Part shown: positions 9,470 through 19,679 of the stretch, in pieces
Layout: each line of letters begins with the position of its first letter
Position numbering within the stretch: the first letter of the stretch is position 1
DNA from: Craterostigma plantagineum
Taxonomy: Eukaryota; Streptophyta; Magnoliopsida; Lamiales; Linderniaceae
Reading direction: 5' to 3'
Assembly: GCA_027422505.1 (NCBI GenBank)
Contig: JAPQWV010000017.1
Location: forward strand, 19,345,501-19,409,500
DNA: 64,000 bases
Position numbers and translations under genes: made by a program
Notes under the pieces: model-generated
What the model was told of the DNA's origin: nothing
Seen by the model: the letters and a program-made list of their open reading frames with translations, nothing else
The model's database searches: none

Positions 9470-11190
9470 TTATATTTCATCGCTCTTTAAATTTGACCCG
9501 TTTTCGTCTGTCGTACGTCGCGGCTCTCCATTTTCCGTCAATAATTGCCTTCTTATACGCTTTTTCACCGTCACTACGTTCTTTCGTTGTCCTCTGCTTT
9601 TCGAATTTTGCTCGACCGTCAACTTTCCTTCTTGGACCAGCTTCATCTTTTGGCTAGTTTCTTCTAACGTGTTCTTCTTTTCGAACAGCTCTTCGTCACC
9701 ATTATCGGGATTGTCGAATCCTTCATGCTCCTTTTCGTCCATGGGGCAACCATGTACTCTTCTGTCTCGTTGTTCACGAGCGCATCGTTGTTATTAGTGA
9801 CCTCCTCCTCGACTTTTCTGCAGTTTTCGTCGCTTTCTGCTTCTTTCAGATTTTGGTTATCGTCTACCGCCTCGAGGGTCTCATTGTTCATCGTCGTGAT
9901 TCGTCATTCTCGTCCGCTTCGGCAAGCTTGTACTTGTCGTTGCTTCGGGTTTTCAATTCGTTCATGTAGGCCTCAAGGTTGTCTCTCGCCTTGATCCACT
10001 GCTTCATCTCCATGTCTTTTTATCGCGCTCCATCTCTTTTGGGCTGACATCATTAGGTTCCCCGATCTTTTGTTTACTGACTTCTTCGCCAGTCTTTTGC
10101 AGGGCCTTCATCATGGCTGCATGCGCGTCCATCTCATCGCGCTCATGCGTCTCTCCTCGTACGACTTTTTCAGCCTGCTGGGTAATTTCTTCAACAGCCT
10201 CACCGCCTTTTTCAGACACTGTCTCGTGTGTCTCTATGGCTTTCACGTTCGCTTTGTAGGCATTTTCGTTAGCCTTTTCCGACGATGCATGCATGGTGGC
10301 GTCGGCCTTGCTTTTCATCTCATCGGCATTTTTCGATGTCTTCGCGTCGATCTCCACGACTTTCTCAGGTGGTTGTCGTGGCGGCGTCTCTTCAATCGCC
10401 TCTTCTTTCTCGAGCTTTGGGGACTCCTCCTCGTAGGGAGGTTCCGTTGGTGGAGTGGTGGTGGATACTTCACGAGTGATATTTTCTTTTATCAATTCAA
10501 TGGCTGCTTCAGCCTTTTTCTCTTTTTTCACGGCCTTTTCGGCCTTTGGAGATTTTTTCTCCTTTTCATCGCCATCGGCTTTCATCTTTGATGATTCACC
10601 TTCTTCTTTTCCCGTCTCGGGTTTTAGTAGTGTTTCGACTTTTTTCTTTTCAGCCACCGGCTCGGCGTGATCTTTATCACGCATGGTCTCGGCGTCACCA
10701 TCTTCTTGTACGTGTTCGCCTTCAACGTTCTTGTCGTCCTCCTTCGTCGTTGCAAGTTCGCCCAGTTTTCGGGCTGAACTCGTTTGGTTTAATCAGCGTC
10801 TTTGTACGCTTTCTCCAACAGATCCCAGACTTCCTTGGCTTTTCTCGTTGTGCCTATCGCTCCAAAACCGCTAAAATCTAACGCTTTGTAGATGAGAAGG
10901 ACCGCGAGACCATATTCTCTGACGGCAGCTCCCAACGTCTTCCGTTGCGACTTTGTATACTTCGTCGTGTCTGATGAATATCCATTTTCGACTATCTCCC
11001 ATAAGCCTTGCGATTTGAATAGAGCTTTCATGACGCTCCACCTTGCGTACTTATTTCGGTGAGTTGCGGGATTAACATGTGGGCAAATAATATCCGCTTC
11101 CACACCATTGGCACCATCGGCTCTGTTGACTCTGGCGACATCATCGACTCTTGCTCCATCGGCGTTGGCGACACCATCGGCTCTGATACC
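9470..11190 (-). pseudogene. Chimeric Gag/HSP70 ORF, copy C (broken)
   Basis: Same layout as copy B, with several breaks: a small deletion in the Gag part near 11035, a change near 10770, a deletion near 10020 that gives MERDKKTWR then stop, a deletion in the HSP70-like part near 9910, a one-base loss near 9745, and a shortened C-terminus near 9560-9600. Cannot make the full protein. Confidence 0.85.
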
Positions 11191-11194
11191 ATTT

Positions 11195-11407
11195 TGTTGT
11201 TTTATTTTTTTTATACATGAGATCGAACGAGGAGGAACGATTTCTTTTCAGACAGAGGAACAACACCTTTTTCCTATTCCTTACATGCACACACACGTTA
11301 AGCTTTTCTCTTTTTCTCCACTCACCACACACGGCACTTTCTGCCTTTTCTCTCCACTCTTCACATGCACGTAACTCACTCCCCTTACATCTCTTCAAGG
11401 TCTAATA

Positions 11408-11463
<56 letters not shown>

Positions 11464-11700
11464 GATACAAACTAAGAGATAGTCAAGCATCTAATTCATC
11501 ATAGTAGATTTAGGCGGCTGGGGATAGATTGCTTTTTTCGTCTTCTTCATATTTTTCTTCCCCTCTTTTCTTGCTACTATCTTGACTATAGCATGTGCAG
11601 CCTCTCACGCTTCATGCTTCTTTCTTCTTATCTTATTACTGTTCATTTTCATGCTTTTGTTATTTTCTTTTGTGTGAGTCAGCTTGGAGATTAGTCAACA
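11195..11700 (-). repeat. LTR 3 of chimeric array
   Basis: About 506 bp, longer than its sisters because an AT dinucleotide run at 11410-11454 has expanded. Its outer end abuts the sixth codon of CNOT9 exon 6. Confidence 0.88.
11410..11454. repeat. (AT)n microsatellite in LTR 3
   Basis: About 45 bp of uninterrupted AT, where LTR 1 and LTR 2 carry only a short ATATATATA. It shows expansion after the LTRs diverged. Confidence 0.95.
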
Positions 11701-11718
11701 GACTTCTGATTCTTCAAC
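11701..11718 (-). pseudogene. CNOT9 pseudogene exon 6, first six codons
   Basis: After CCAG the codons V E E S E V match the family's VDDTEV; the seventh codon is replaced by TGTTGAC, the first bases of an LTR. Thus the chimeric LTR array entered this exon. The rest of the exon is missing. Confidence 0.8.
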
Positions 11719-12021
11719 CTGGAGAACCATGGGAAAATTGTAAGCATCAAACTACTGTCTCTGCATGAAAAAGTTCTGTGCGAAAAAAAACAAACGAAAA
11801 CATGAGAAGAAAGTTATTGGGTGGGGTCACTATATAGAAGATAGGTTCCACAGTACGGAATGATTGTTTAACCACATAAGCCAAGTATTAAACCAAGGGA
11901 GGTACACTACTAGTGAATGACTAGAGAGTGAGTGGTCAGTTCATAAACTAAGTTGAGCTGAACTAAAGAAGTTCAATGTTTTCCCTGATACTACAGTATT
12001 CTTATAAGTTCAACGTTTTAC

Positions 12022-12128
12022 CTTGACAAGAGCTGATATGACTCCCAAACTCTGTACCCTTAAGTATTCGAACGGCCTTGATTGGTCGGTCGATCACATG
12101 AAAGGGTACAGATAGGATGGGATTTGCG
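12022..12128 (-). pseudogene. CNOT9 pseudogene exon 5, nonsense codon
   Basis: Reads QIPSYLYPFM, TGA, then [20 protein letters not shown] and ALVK before a GTAAAA donor; the family has [35 protein letters not shown]. The acceptor AG is not preserved (ATGCGG instead), so the right-hand limit is approximate. Confidence 0.87.
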
Positions 12129-12563
12129 CCGCATAAGAGAAACAGCCATTAAATGTAAGAAAGGGGTAAATGGTTTAATGGAAATGGGAGGACAAGTTGA
12201 CAGCAGCTTCATGTATGATAATCAGAAAAGTTAATCCCATAAATTATTAACCTGAGTTATACAAATGACAGAAGCAAACCATTGAACAAAAGCCACTGGC
12301 ATATCAAACTACTGTGATAAGGATATCAATTCTGGTGAAACTCTGTCAAGCAAATTTCAAACCAAAAACTGATGATAGCTCATGTGCAGATAAAGATTCC
12401 TTGATATTATCAGTCAAGCTCAAGCAGCAAGCAAATGTCATTCTATACAATTGGGAAAGATGATAATTTAGAACACCCCTTGTCAACCAAGCCATCATAA
12501 ATACAAGATCACTTAATCTCATTTCAAAGTTAACGAAAATTCACATGCCAGCAAGGAAATTAC
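12129..12563. other. Intron 4 of CNOT9 pseudogene, no other feature seen
   Basis: AT-rich sequence with no ORF over 60 codons and no repeat that I recognise. It is simply the spacer between exons 4 and 5. Confidence 0.6.
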
Positions 12564-12606
12564 CATGGAGGAATGGTCATCTCGTGTCTTGGTGAGAGGC
12601 CACACA
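12564..12606 (-). pseudogene. CNOT9 pseudogene exon 4, nonsense codon
   Basis: Forty-three bases between CTGCAG and GTAATT. It reads CVASHQDTR, then TGA where the family has Met, then PFLH, matching CVASHPDTRMLFLN. The length and phase are those expected. Confidence 0.85.
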
Positions 12607-14175
12607 CTGCAGTAATACAAGAAGGAATTATTAACATAAAATCAACTGAAACATAGCTATATCATACTATTTCATTCAACTTCTAAGCAACCAATCCCTA
12701 TCATAGAAGAGAGCAGATGCTACAATGTAGGTATGTTCCAATCTTAAAAAAATTAAACATGAAGATCTAGTGGAGGAGGCACACACAATCAAGAATTGAA
12801 ACTACAAATACCCCAGACATTGTAAAACTCTTTTATCCTGAATAATAAAATTATCCACTTATATCTAAACACATGATAAATACTGCCCAGGTCGGCGTTA
12901 CACCAAAATTTGCAAAGATTTCCACGAGATCTGACGACTTAGGGTATAAAGATTACCATGCGATACATCTCTCTAACAACTTAACTTTGTCGTAATCTTT
13001 ACGCAAATGGACACGGACAAATGAACTCCCAAGATTTGACTAATACATACATATCGCTCAAGGCTTCTCAAGATATCTAATTCAATGGGGAAGCAAGATG
13101 TAAGTAAATGAGATAAAACATATGTCGGTCGTGGTATTTATAGCCAAGTCTACGACACGGAACATTCAACCATGACCTAGAAACTTCTACGTTAGTTTTC
13201 AACGGCCCAACAATGCAGCATTGGAAACCCATCTTGGTGTAGTTCGAGAGAACGGCCTTTTCTCAAGTTCCAACGCGAGGTGTCTTTCAGGAAACACATT
13301 GCAGTCGGATTCCAAATGCTTGAGACCAAATATGTTGCCATATAGAAAATGTGCTTTCACAATGACTGATTGGCAAAGAGAATATTTTGCGTATCAATGT
13401 TACTCCAACTTTTCGTGATTGATCTAAGGAAATCTTAAGCTTGTTCACTACGATGTATAAATAAACCTTACAAGTTATGATTAATGATTTAATTGAAGCT
13501 CTCACATAGTAAACACCTTGTTACCAGTTGCAAAGCAATATATCTCTTCGGAAACATGATAAAGAAGTGGAGTTACAATGCACATGATATCTTGTGCTAT
13601 TATATACAATCCGTGCTTTCATTACGTCTGGCCGAGAATTCCATATAACAATGTTCGGTCCATTTATCTACTACAAATTTCCAAATTGAAACTTCACTCA
13701 GAATCATCATGCCTCTGTTACAACTCAAACTTAAAAGTTCTTATGGGGCATGCATACTCCGTTAGTCCATCTACTTTACATCAACTTGTTGCGATTACCC
13801 CCGAATATGAGTATTAATTTAGTTGTTATTTTTGTATTATGACTATTATTTACTACATGAAAGCCCATATAGGCATGTATTGATGAAGCTTATCATTACT
13901 ATAAGTGGAGCATTGTGATACCAACTATTCACATAGCGATGCAAATGTAAATAAATATACAGAGCGAATCTCAAAGCTTCCTACCATAAACAAAATTGTC
14001 ATTTAGGGCACAACCTCATTTATCAAGCGTAAAGATAATTAAGTCTAAAAACTAAACTTTGGGGAGTTGGGCAGAGTGACTTAGGAGTTAGGTCATATGT
14101 CGGTCAACTCTTTTCCATCCGTATATCAACTTTTCTCGAGGGAAACACATCTTTTTGGCCTCGGATTAGAGTTTT
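12607..14175. other. Left part of CNOT9 intron 3, no gene seen
   Basis: AT-rich non-coding sequence up to the Copia-2 left end. Short ORFs at 13221-13418 and 13578-13817 have no recognisable motif. Confidence 0.55.
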
Positions 14176-14646
14176 TGTCGACATAAAAAGCCACATGGGG
14201 CTTTTGAATGGTCAAAAGGAATGAAAGTGAAAAAGAAGAAATCGGTGCCGAATGAATATTTGGTGTGATGAAGACTTTTTTATTATTCGTTCACATGCCA
14301 TCCCAATTGCCTATAAAAGACCATCCAACAAACAGATGAAATGGCATTCCACAGAAGAAATCCAAAGGGATCCGTGAAGAGAGAATAAATAGAGGGAAAA
14401 TAATAGAGGGTTTGTCAGATATTCTCTCCGACTATAAAGAGAGATGTTGAGGGTTTACTCCTTTATATATTGAGAGGTTGTAACTCCTATATTTTCCCTT
14501 ATAGTGAATTCTTCTTCTTTGCCCGTGATTTTTACCCCGATTTGTTTGGGAGTTTTCCACGTTAAATCTCGGTGTCCACATTTTATCTTTAATTGTTCAA
14601 ATATTAGCCGCGGTAATACTCGACCGTGTCCTCTGCCACGCCAACA
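14176..14646 (+). repeat. 5' LTR of Copia-2
   Basis: 471 bp, begins TGTCGACATAAAAAGCC, ends GCCACGCCAACA. Differs at scattered positions from the 3' LTR. A TATA-like run sits near 14310 (CTATAAAAGA). Confidence 0.94.
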
Positions 14647-14842
14647 ATTGGTATCAGAGCCGAGCTTGCATTTCATATATCTATTTATCGTATGCTCAGT
14701 GGTTGCAACTAACGTGGACCCTCCACATCAGAAAATAATAGATATTACACTGCCCTTTTACGGTGATGAAAAAGCCGGAATGAGTTAAATAATTATCTGC
14801 TGCAACCCCATCGGAGGTATCGCTCACGACTGAGCAGAAATT

Positions 14843-15890
14843 ATGGCGGCGAAATTCGATATTGAAAAGTTCAACGGGAAAAATTTCTCACTGTGAAAAT
14901 TAAAGATAAAGGCAATCTTACGGAAGGACGGCTGTTTGGAGGCTATCGATAGAAAACCAGCCACGCTGAAAAGATAAAAAAAATGTTTGAGGACGGATAA
15001 TGGAGGAGAATATACTGGTAAGAAAATTGATAGCTTTTGCAAGAAATGATAGCACCACAAGGAACGTTCAGAGACTACGACGACTGTACGGGTACTCCTG
15101 GCGATGTGTGCTACATTAGACCCATCTAGAGCAACTAGATGTGAAGACTTTTCTTCATGGAGATCTTGAAGAAGAGATTTATATGCACCAGCCGGAAGGT
15201 TTTGAAGACAAAGAAAAACGGAACTCGATTTGCAGGCGCCGAGGTGTTGGTATAAAAGATTTGATTCCTTCATCATGAGCCTTGGATACAACAGATTGAA
15301 TGCAGACCCTTGTGCATATTTCAAGAGGTTTGGTGAAAATGATTTTATCATATTACTGTTGTATGTTGACGACATGTTGGTAGCATGCCCCAACAAAGAT
15401 CGTATTGAAGAACTCAAGGCACAGCTGGCTGTGGAATTTGAAATGAAGGACTTTGGACCAGCAAACAAGATTCTAGTATCGGGACAGAAATAACAAGATT
15501 TGGCTTTCGCAGAAGAATTATCTGAGGAAGGTCTTGCGACGCTTCAATATGCAAGATTGTAAGCCAATTTCTACCCCACTTCTTGTTAATTTCAAATTAT
15601 CCTCAAGTATGAGTAGTAGCAATGCAGGGAGGATGGAGATGTCTCGAGTACCGTATGCATCAGCGGTGGGAAGTCTTACATTCGCGATGATTTGTACACG
15701 ATCAGACATTGCACATGCAGTGGCAGTAGTTAGTCGGTACATGGCAAATTCGGACAAAGAGCATTGGAGCGCGGTGAAGAGGATCCTACGATATATCAAA
15801 GGAACCTCAAATATTGCATTATGTTACGGAGTAACAGACTTTACTATCAGATGGAATGTTGACTCGGTCAAGACTAACAAGTTCGTTTAG
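14843..15890 (+). pseudogene. Copia-2 gag-pol remnant with large deletions
   Basis: Starts MAAKFDIEKFNGKNFS, typical of Copia Gag, then TGA where Trp is expected. It jumps near 14990 to an integrase piece (CLRTDNGGEYTGKK), near 15040-15080 to RT pieces (LLYVDDMLVA), and ends inside RNase H near 15870. Protease, zinc knuckle and most of integrase are missing, so this copy could only have moved with help. Confidence 0.88.
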
Positions 15891-15998
15891 TGTCGTTCCT
15901 TGAGTGGCCTAGCGGAGACGTAAGCAACATGAAAGGCAAGGGAGAAAGAATTGTGTGAAGATCCGATTGATCCTCAATCAAATCTTCAAGTGGGAGAT

Positions 15999-16466
15999 TG
16001 TCGACATAAAAAGCCACATGGGGCTTTTGAATGGTCAAAAGGAATGCAAGTGGAAAAGAAGAAATCGGCGCCGAATGAATATTTGGTGTGATAAAGACTT
16101 TTTTATTATTCGTTCACATGCCATCGCAATTGCCTATAAAAGGCCATCCAACGAACAGATGAAACGGCATCCCACAGAAGAAATCCAAAGGGATCAGTGA
16201 AGAGAGAATAAATAGAGGGAAAATAATAGAGAGTTTGTCGGATATTTTCTCCTACTTTAAAGAGAGATGTTGAGGGTTTTCTCCATTATAAATTGAGATG
16301 TTGTAACTCCCATATTTCTCCTATAGTGAATTCTTCTTCTTTGCCCGTGGTTTTTATCCCGATTTGTTTGGGGGTTTTCCACGTTAAATCTCGGTGTCCA
16401 CATTTTATCTTTAATTGTTCAAATATTAGCCGCGTATTACTCGACCGGCCCGCTGCCACGCCAACA
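15999..16466 (+). repeat. 3' LTR of Copia-2
   Basis: 468 bp with the same ends as the 5' LTR, followed directly by the second GTTTT of the target duplication. Confidence 0.94.
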
Positions 16467-17304
16467 GTTTTAGCATTTATGAAGATTTGTTTAGTTCGAG
16501 TTGATCAACCCAATTTCTATATAACTTTGTATCTAACATATCAAAAAATGTGTAATTGAGCAAAAGAAACTCTTCCATGGTTTAGGGACGAACGAGTAAC
16601 ATGTATATCTGACAAGTATATTTATGTTTATTCATTTGTATGTAAGTTTTAACTACATAGACATGACGTGTTTCATCGTGTCATTTTTTCACATTCCCAT
16701 AATTAGTTTCTGAATAAACCAACTTGATGGAGCTTTCCTTTATGTTGGTTATATGGTTGATTCAACTCATCCAGTGTTATCAATGGCGAATGGTAGGACA
16801 TGGCGTGAAGCCAAACCGCCATGGCGGATTTTTAACAATACTTACAACTCATAGCTTGATTAATCTCATATGATACTTGGAACAAAGGACACGAACCACA
16901 AGACATTATCATGTTACTTGATGCTCGTACAACTTTCTGGCTTCCATTTGTTTTTTTAATGAAGGAAAGGGGCGTAAAGTACTATCATAACCTTTTAAGT
17001 GCTATCTCAAGTCTTATTGTAATGATAAAATGGCTACCATACCATGTTGTCTTAATGTCTACAAACTGAATGGAACACCACACATATGCTTAGAGAAATA
17101 TCTTTCTCATCCGTCTTTGCAGAGATATTGGGAGGGATCGAGCCACATAATCATGTGTGGAGAGCAAGAACATGGAAAGACAACTACCGAGTAGTGACTT
17201 GTAAAAATTAAACAAAAAAAATAACTAAAACTAACATCAGAACCACCTGCAAAGAGAAGTATAAGAGATAGGACAAGAAATTAAGATAGGGAATAGGTAG
17301 GTAC
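16467..17304. other. Right part of CNOT9 intron 3, no gene seen
   Basis: AT-rich spacer between Copia-2 and exon 3. Nothing recognisable on either strand. Confidence 0.6.
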
Positions 17305-17395
17305 CTGAAGGAGAAGAAGGCAATTGCATATTCTGTTTGACTGTTCGAAGAGTTAAGGTTGGCGGAGATAGAAGTGGGTAAATGGACAGAATTTC
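17305..17395 (-). pseudogene. CNOT9 pseudogene exon 3, frameshifted
   Basis: Begins EILSIYPLLSPP in frame and ends with SNRICNCLLLLQ in another frame, matching EIVSIYP..SPPNLTPAQSNRVCNALALLQ. The exon is 91 bases where 90 are expected, so one base was gained around the TPAQ codons. Confidence 0.85.
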
Positions 17396-17511
17396 CTGGA
17401 TCGTATTCCCAAGTAAATACGAAAAATGAATATACCTCTCAGGTGTTGGAAAGAAGGTTTAAACTTAAGAAAGCCAAGATATAAAAAAAAAAAACAAATC
17501 GTTGAGCAAAC

Positions 17512-17583
17512 CATCAGAAGAGCAGCTATCGTCCCTGCGGTATTCCATAACAATAGGGCTAAACCTTGAAATGTTTCTCTCAT
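17512..17583 (-). pseudogene. CNOT9 pseudogene exon 2
   Basis: Seventy-two bases between AG and GT, 24 codons, including RETFQGLALLLWNTAGTIAA, the family's FQ(D)LAPLLW(H/N)SFGTIAALL segment. Open reading frame is retained. Confidence 0.88.
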
Positions 17584-17883
17584 CTGCAAAAACAAGAACC
17601 ATAAGCAAGACCTAAAATGGACAAACAGCAAACCAACTAACCAAACAACAGCTAACCGAGAGAGAAAATAGACGAGAAAAAACACAACATCACTATGCAC
17701 AACACCACCAAGAGAAGACGTAATCCATTTAATATAACTAAACTCAAAGCAACCGTTGGGAGCATCATAGTCCGAAGTCATTTAAAACAGTTTTTTTTTT
17801 CTCTTTTTTGGCAACTTTTCGGTTACACGAGAAATTGTTTATAATTTATTTACTACGATAATGGTTCGTGAGACAAAATTATA

Positions 17884-18105
17884 CTTCATCCGTCCCGCTA
17901 ATTTTATCACACTTTACCATTTCGGGCGTCCCAATAATTTTATCACATTTCCTTATTTAGCAAAATATAATAATATCAATATTCTGAAAAGACGTGCCAA
18001 AATATACGCTTTTTTACCTTTTCATTGTATTATATTATTATAATAATGCCACCTTAATTTGCGTGCCCAGCAACTTATGTGATAAAGTTGTTGGGACGGA
18101 TGGAG
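17884..18105. mobile_element. Stowaway MITE (Tc1/mariner)
   Basis: 222 bp with inverted ends CTTCATCCGTCCC and GGGACGGATGGAG, the classic Stowaway terminus, flanked by TA on both sides (17882-17883, 18106-18107). It has no coding capacity and lies in intron 1 of the CNOT9 pseudogene. Confidence 0.93.
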
Positions 18106-18402
18106 TAATTAAAAAAGTAATAAATGAAATTGGAGAGAAAGAAATTAGAATAGCGAAATCAATATCAACGGACTCATAAATTGTGGAGGATTTCCAATTA
18201 ATGGGAAAACCAAAACAATGACTCTAAACAAAAATGGATATGTTTAACGTAGCAGAAACAAAAGAGAATCATCAAAAAACACGAAACCAAAACCGAGCAA
18301 GCGAGCAGATCACACACAAACGCGAAACTCAAATGTCTACATCCACCACCCAAGTCAGCCAGCATGAGGTAAAACTTGAGAAATAGTGAGCAGAATGAAA
18401 AC

Positions 18403-18561
18403 CTTTGAGAGCTCAAGCATCGCATTTGCACGCAAATCACACAAATCCAAAACAAGCTGCTCCGCCGACCGGCCGTTGTTAGTGTTGCCTGAAGACGACG
18501 AGCTGCTTCCGACCTCAAATAGAGCGGCTCCGAGGTTGAACGAAGGACGTAATCCAGCCAT
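18403..18561 (-). pseudogene. CNOT9 pseudogene exon 1
   Basis: Fifty-three codons from ATG, open throughout, ending ANAMLELSK before a GT donor. It contains QLVLDLCDLRANAMLELSK, matching the conserved first helix of CNOT9 but two residues shorter after LCD. The Ser-rich leader before it is variable in the family. A G-box CACGTG at 18695-18700 lies upstream. Confidence 0.85.
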
Positions 18562-19679
18562 TTCTCAGCAATAACGTCTAATTCAAGTCTCGTTTGTGGA
18601 GATGGGGATTTTTTTGTCGTGCTTACGCAGGGTGTCATAATTACGGGGGGTTTTATACAAGGTGGCTTTTGTAGGTTCGATGCGGATCGGCGTACACGTG
18701 TCGGCCATTCTCTCGCGACACCTTTGATACGTGAACTAGCTTGGGACGCTGGCGGTGAGCGCCACGCGCTGCCGCCGAGTTGTAGGGTTTTGGTTTGGGA
18801 AAGGAGGGTACTTGGGAATTTTGAACGATCTATGCTAATATCGGAAATGAGCTTTGCCGTAAGGCTCAAGCATGTGGGGTTGAAATTGCTCTTGCCGTGA
18901 CGTAAGCGCAACACAGTCTAAAGGAAGATCCATTAAAAGCCAATTAAATTTAATTCTCATGATTGCAACTATATCTATATAGAATAATGATTCGTGAGTA
19001 AAAAAATGAGAATATATCTAAATTTTCATAATTGTGATGTAGCCCCACTCAATCAACTATATGCCTGCGCCACACACGTAAGAATGTGACTAATTACCAA
19101 CCGAAGATGTCTCACTCTCCATCCAAACAACGACAGTCAAAGTTCGCTGGAGACAGACATCTGGTTTGAATTTCACATGGCTAACTAAACTGTTAGATCA
19201 CCTCTTTGAGACAAAATTTAGATAAAATTTTACTAAATTAAAATAATGTAGTTTTATCTGAATTCAGTCTCTAAAAAACTTTTCCTTTTGTTCGTTCAAA
19301 TTGGCAAATTTGTCACCCTCTCAAGTTCACCAATCCTGTTTCGATCTTATCGATTACAAGTCTACGGCTTTATTCCAGTTCGACATACTAGATTTTGGTA
19401 AGCTTGCTTGAAGCTTCTAAGTGAAGGCTCAATTGACCTGCCTAACCTTGTATGTAATGAAATATTGATCGTACTTTACGTACATAGTAGTGTCTGCACA
19501 TAATTAGACTCCATATAAGAGCTGATTCGTAGGAAACTTTATTACAATCAGAAAAATCAATTATTTCCGATAGGTGCGACACTTGGGTCACCACAAAGAG
19601 AAACACAAAGTTCTTTGCGAAGCGCGGGTACTTAGTCGAAATAATAACTAATACATTTATTATTAGTCTTTTTCTTTTT
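18562..19679. other. Former CNOT9 promoter region and intergenic DNA
   Basis: Upstream of CNOT9 exon 1 is a relatively GC-rich stretch with a G-box CACGTG (18695-18700). From 18915 to 19679 I see only AT-rich intergenic sequence that includes the GDSL gene's 3' flank. Confidence 0.5.

Larger units (their letters stand above)
5462..11700 (-). mobile_element. Tandem array of chimeric non-autonomous LTR retroelement (3 LTRs, 3 internals)
   Basis: Read on the minus strand: LTR 11700-11195, internal C, LTR 9443-8972, internal B, LTR 7149-6682, internal A cut off at about 5462. LTRs start TGTTGAC and end ACAACA. Each internal starts with an initiator-Met tRNA primer site (TGGTATCAGAGC) and B and C end with a purine tract before the next LTR. 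There is no protease, integrase or RT, so it relied on a partner element. Neighbouring units share one LTR, the product expected of unequal recombination between LTRs. The right edge interrupts CNOT9 exon 6; the left LTR and part of internal A are gone, so no target duplication can be tested. Confidence 0.88.
14176..16466 (+). mobile_element. Copia-2: internally deleted Copia element, complete ends
   Basis: Two LTRs of about 471 and 468 bp (TGTCGACA...CCAACA) flank only about 1.35 kb of internal DNA. The 5-bp target duplication GTTTT is perfect (14171-14175 and 16467-16471). A primer site TGGTATCAGAGC (14649-14660) and purine tract AAGTGGGAGA (15988-15997) are both kept. The element lies in intron 3 of the CNOT9 pseudogene, in the opposite orientation, and is related to Copia-1. 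Confidence 0.95.
5323..18561 (-). pseudogene. CNOT9/RCD1 (CCR4-NOT subunit 9) pseudogene split by retroelements
   Basis: CNOT9 is the armadillo-repeat subunit of the CCR4-NOT mRNA deadenylase complex. Seven pieces in correct order match it: exon 1 18561-18403, exon 2 17583-17512, exon 3 17395-17305, exon 4 12606-12564, exon 5 about 12128-12022, exon 6 start 11718-11701, last exon 5424-5323. Most joints keep GT-AG sites. Lesions: one extra base in exon 3, TGA in exon 4, TGA in exon 5, loss of the acceptor of exon 5, an LTR array inserted at codon 7 of exon 6, and loss of the exons between that point and the last one. The 13-kb span holds a Stowaway MITE (intron 1), Copia-2 (intron 3) and the chimeric LTR array. 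A functional paralogue elsewhere is likely because CNOT9 is essential in most eukaryotes; that is inference. Confidence 0.9.

Noticed and set aside
12884..13039. Minus-strand 52-codon reading with one stop, between AG and GT
   Set aside because: It lies inside the CNOT9 intron that separates two exons contiguous in the protein, matches nothing, and has a stop. Probably chance.
18198..18914. Minus-strand 238-codon ORF over CNOT9 exon 1
   Set aside because: Different frame from the CNOT9 match and crosses exon, intron and promoter; no motif.
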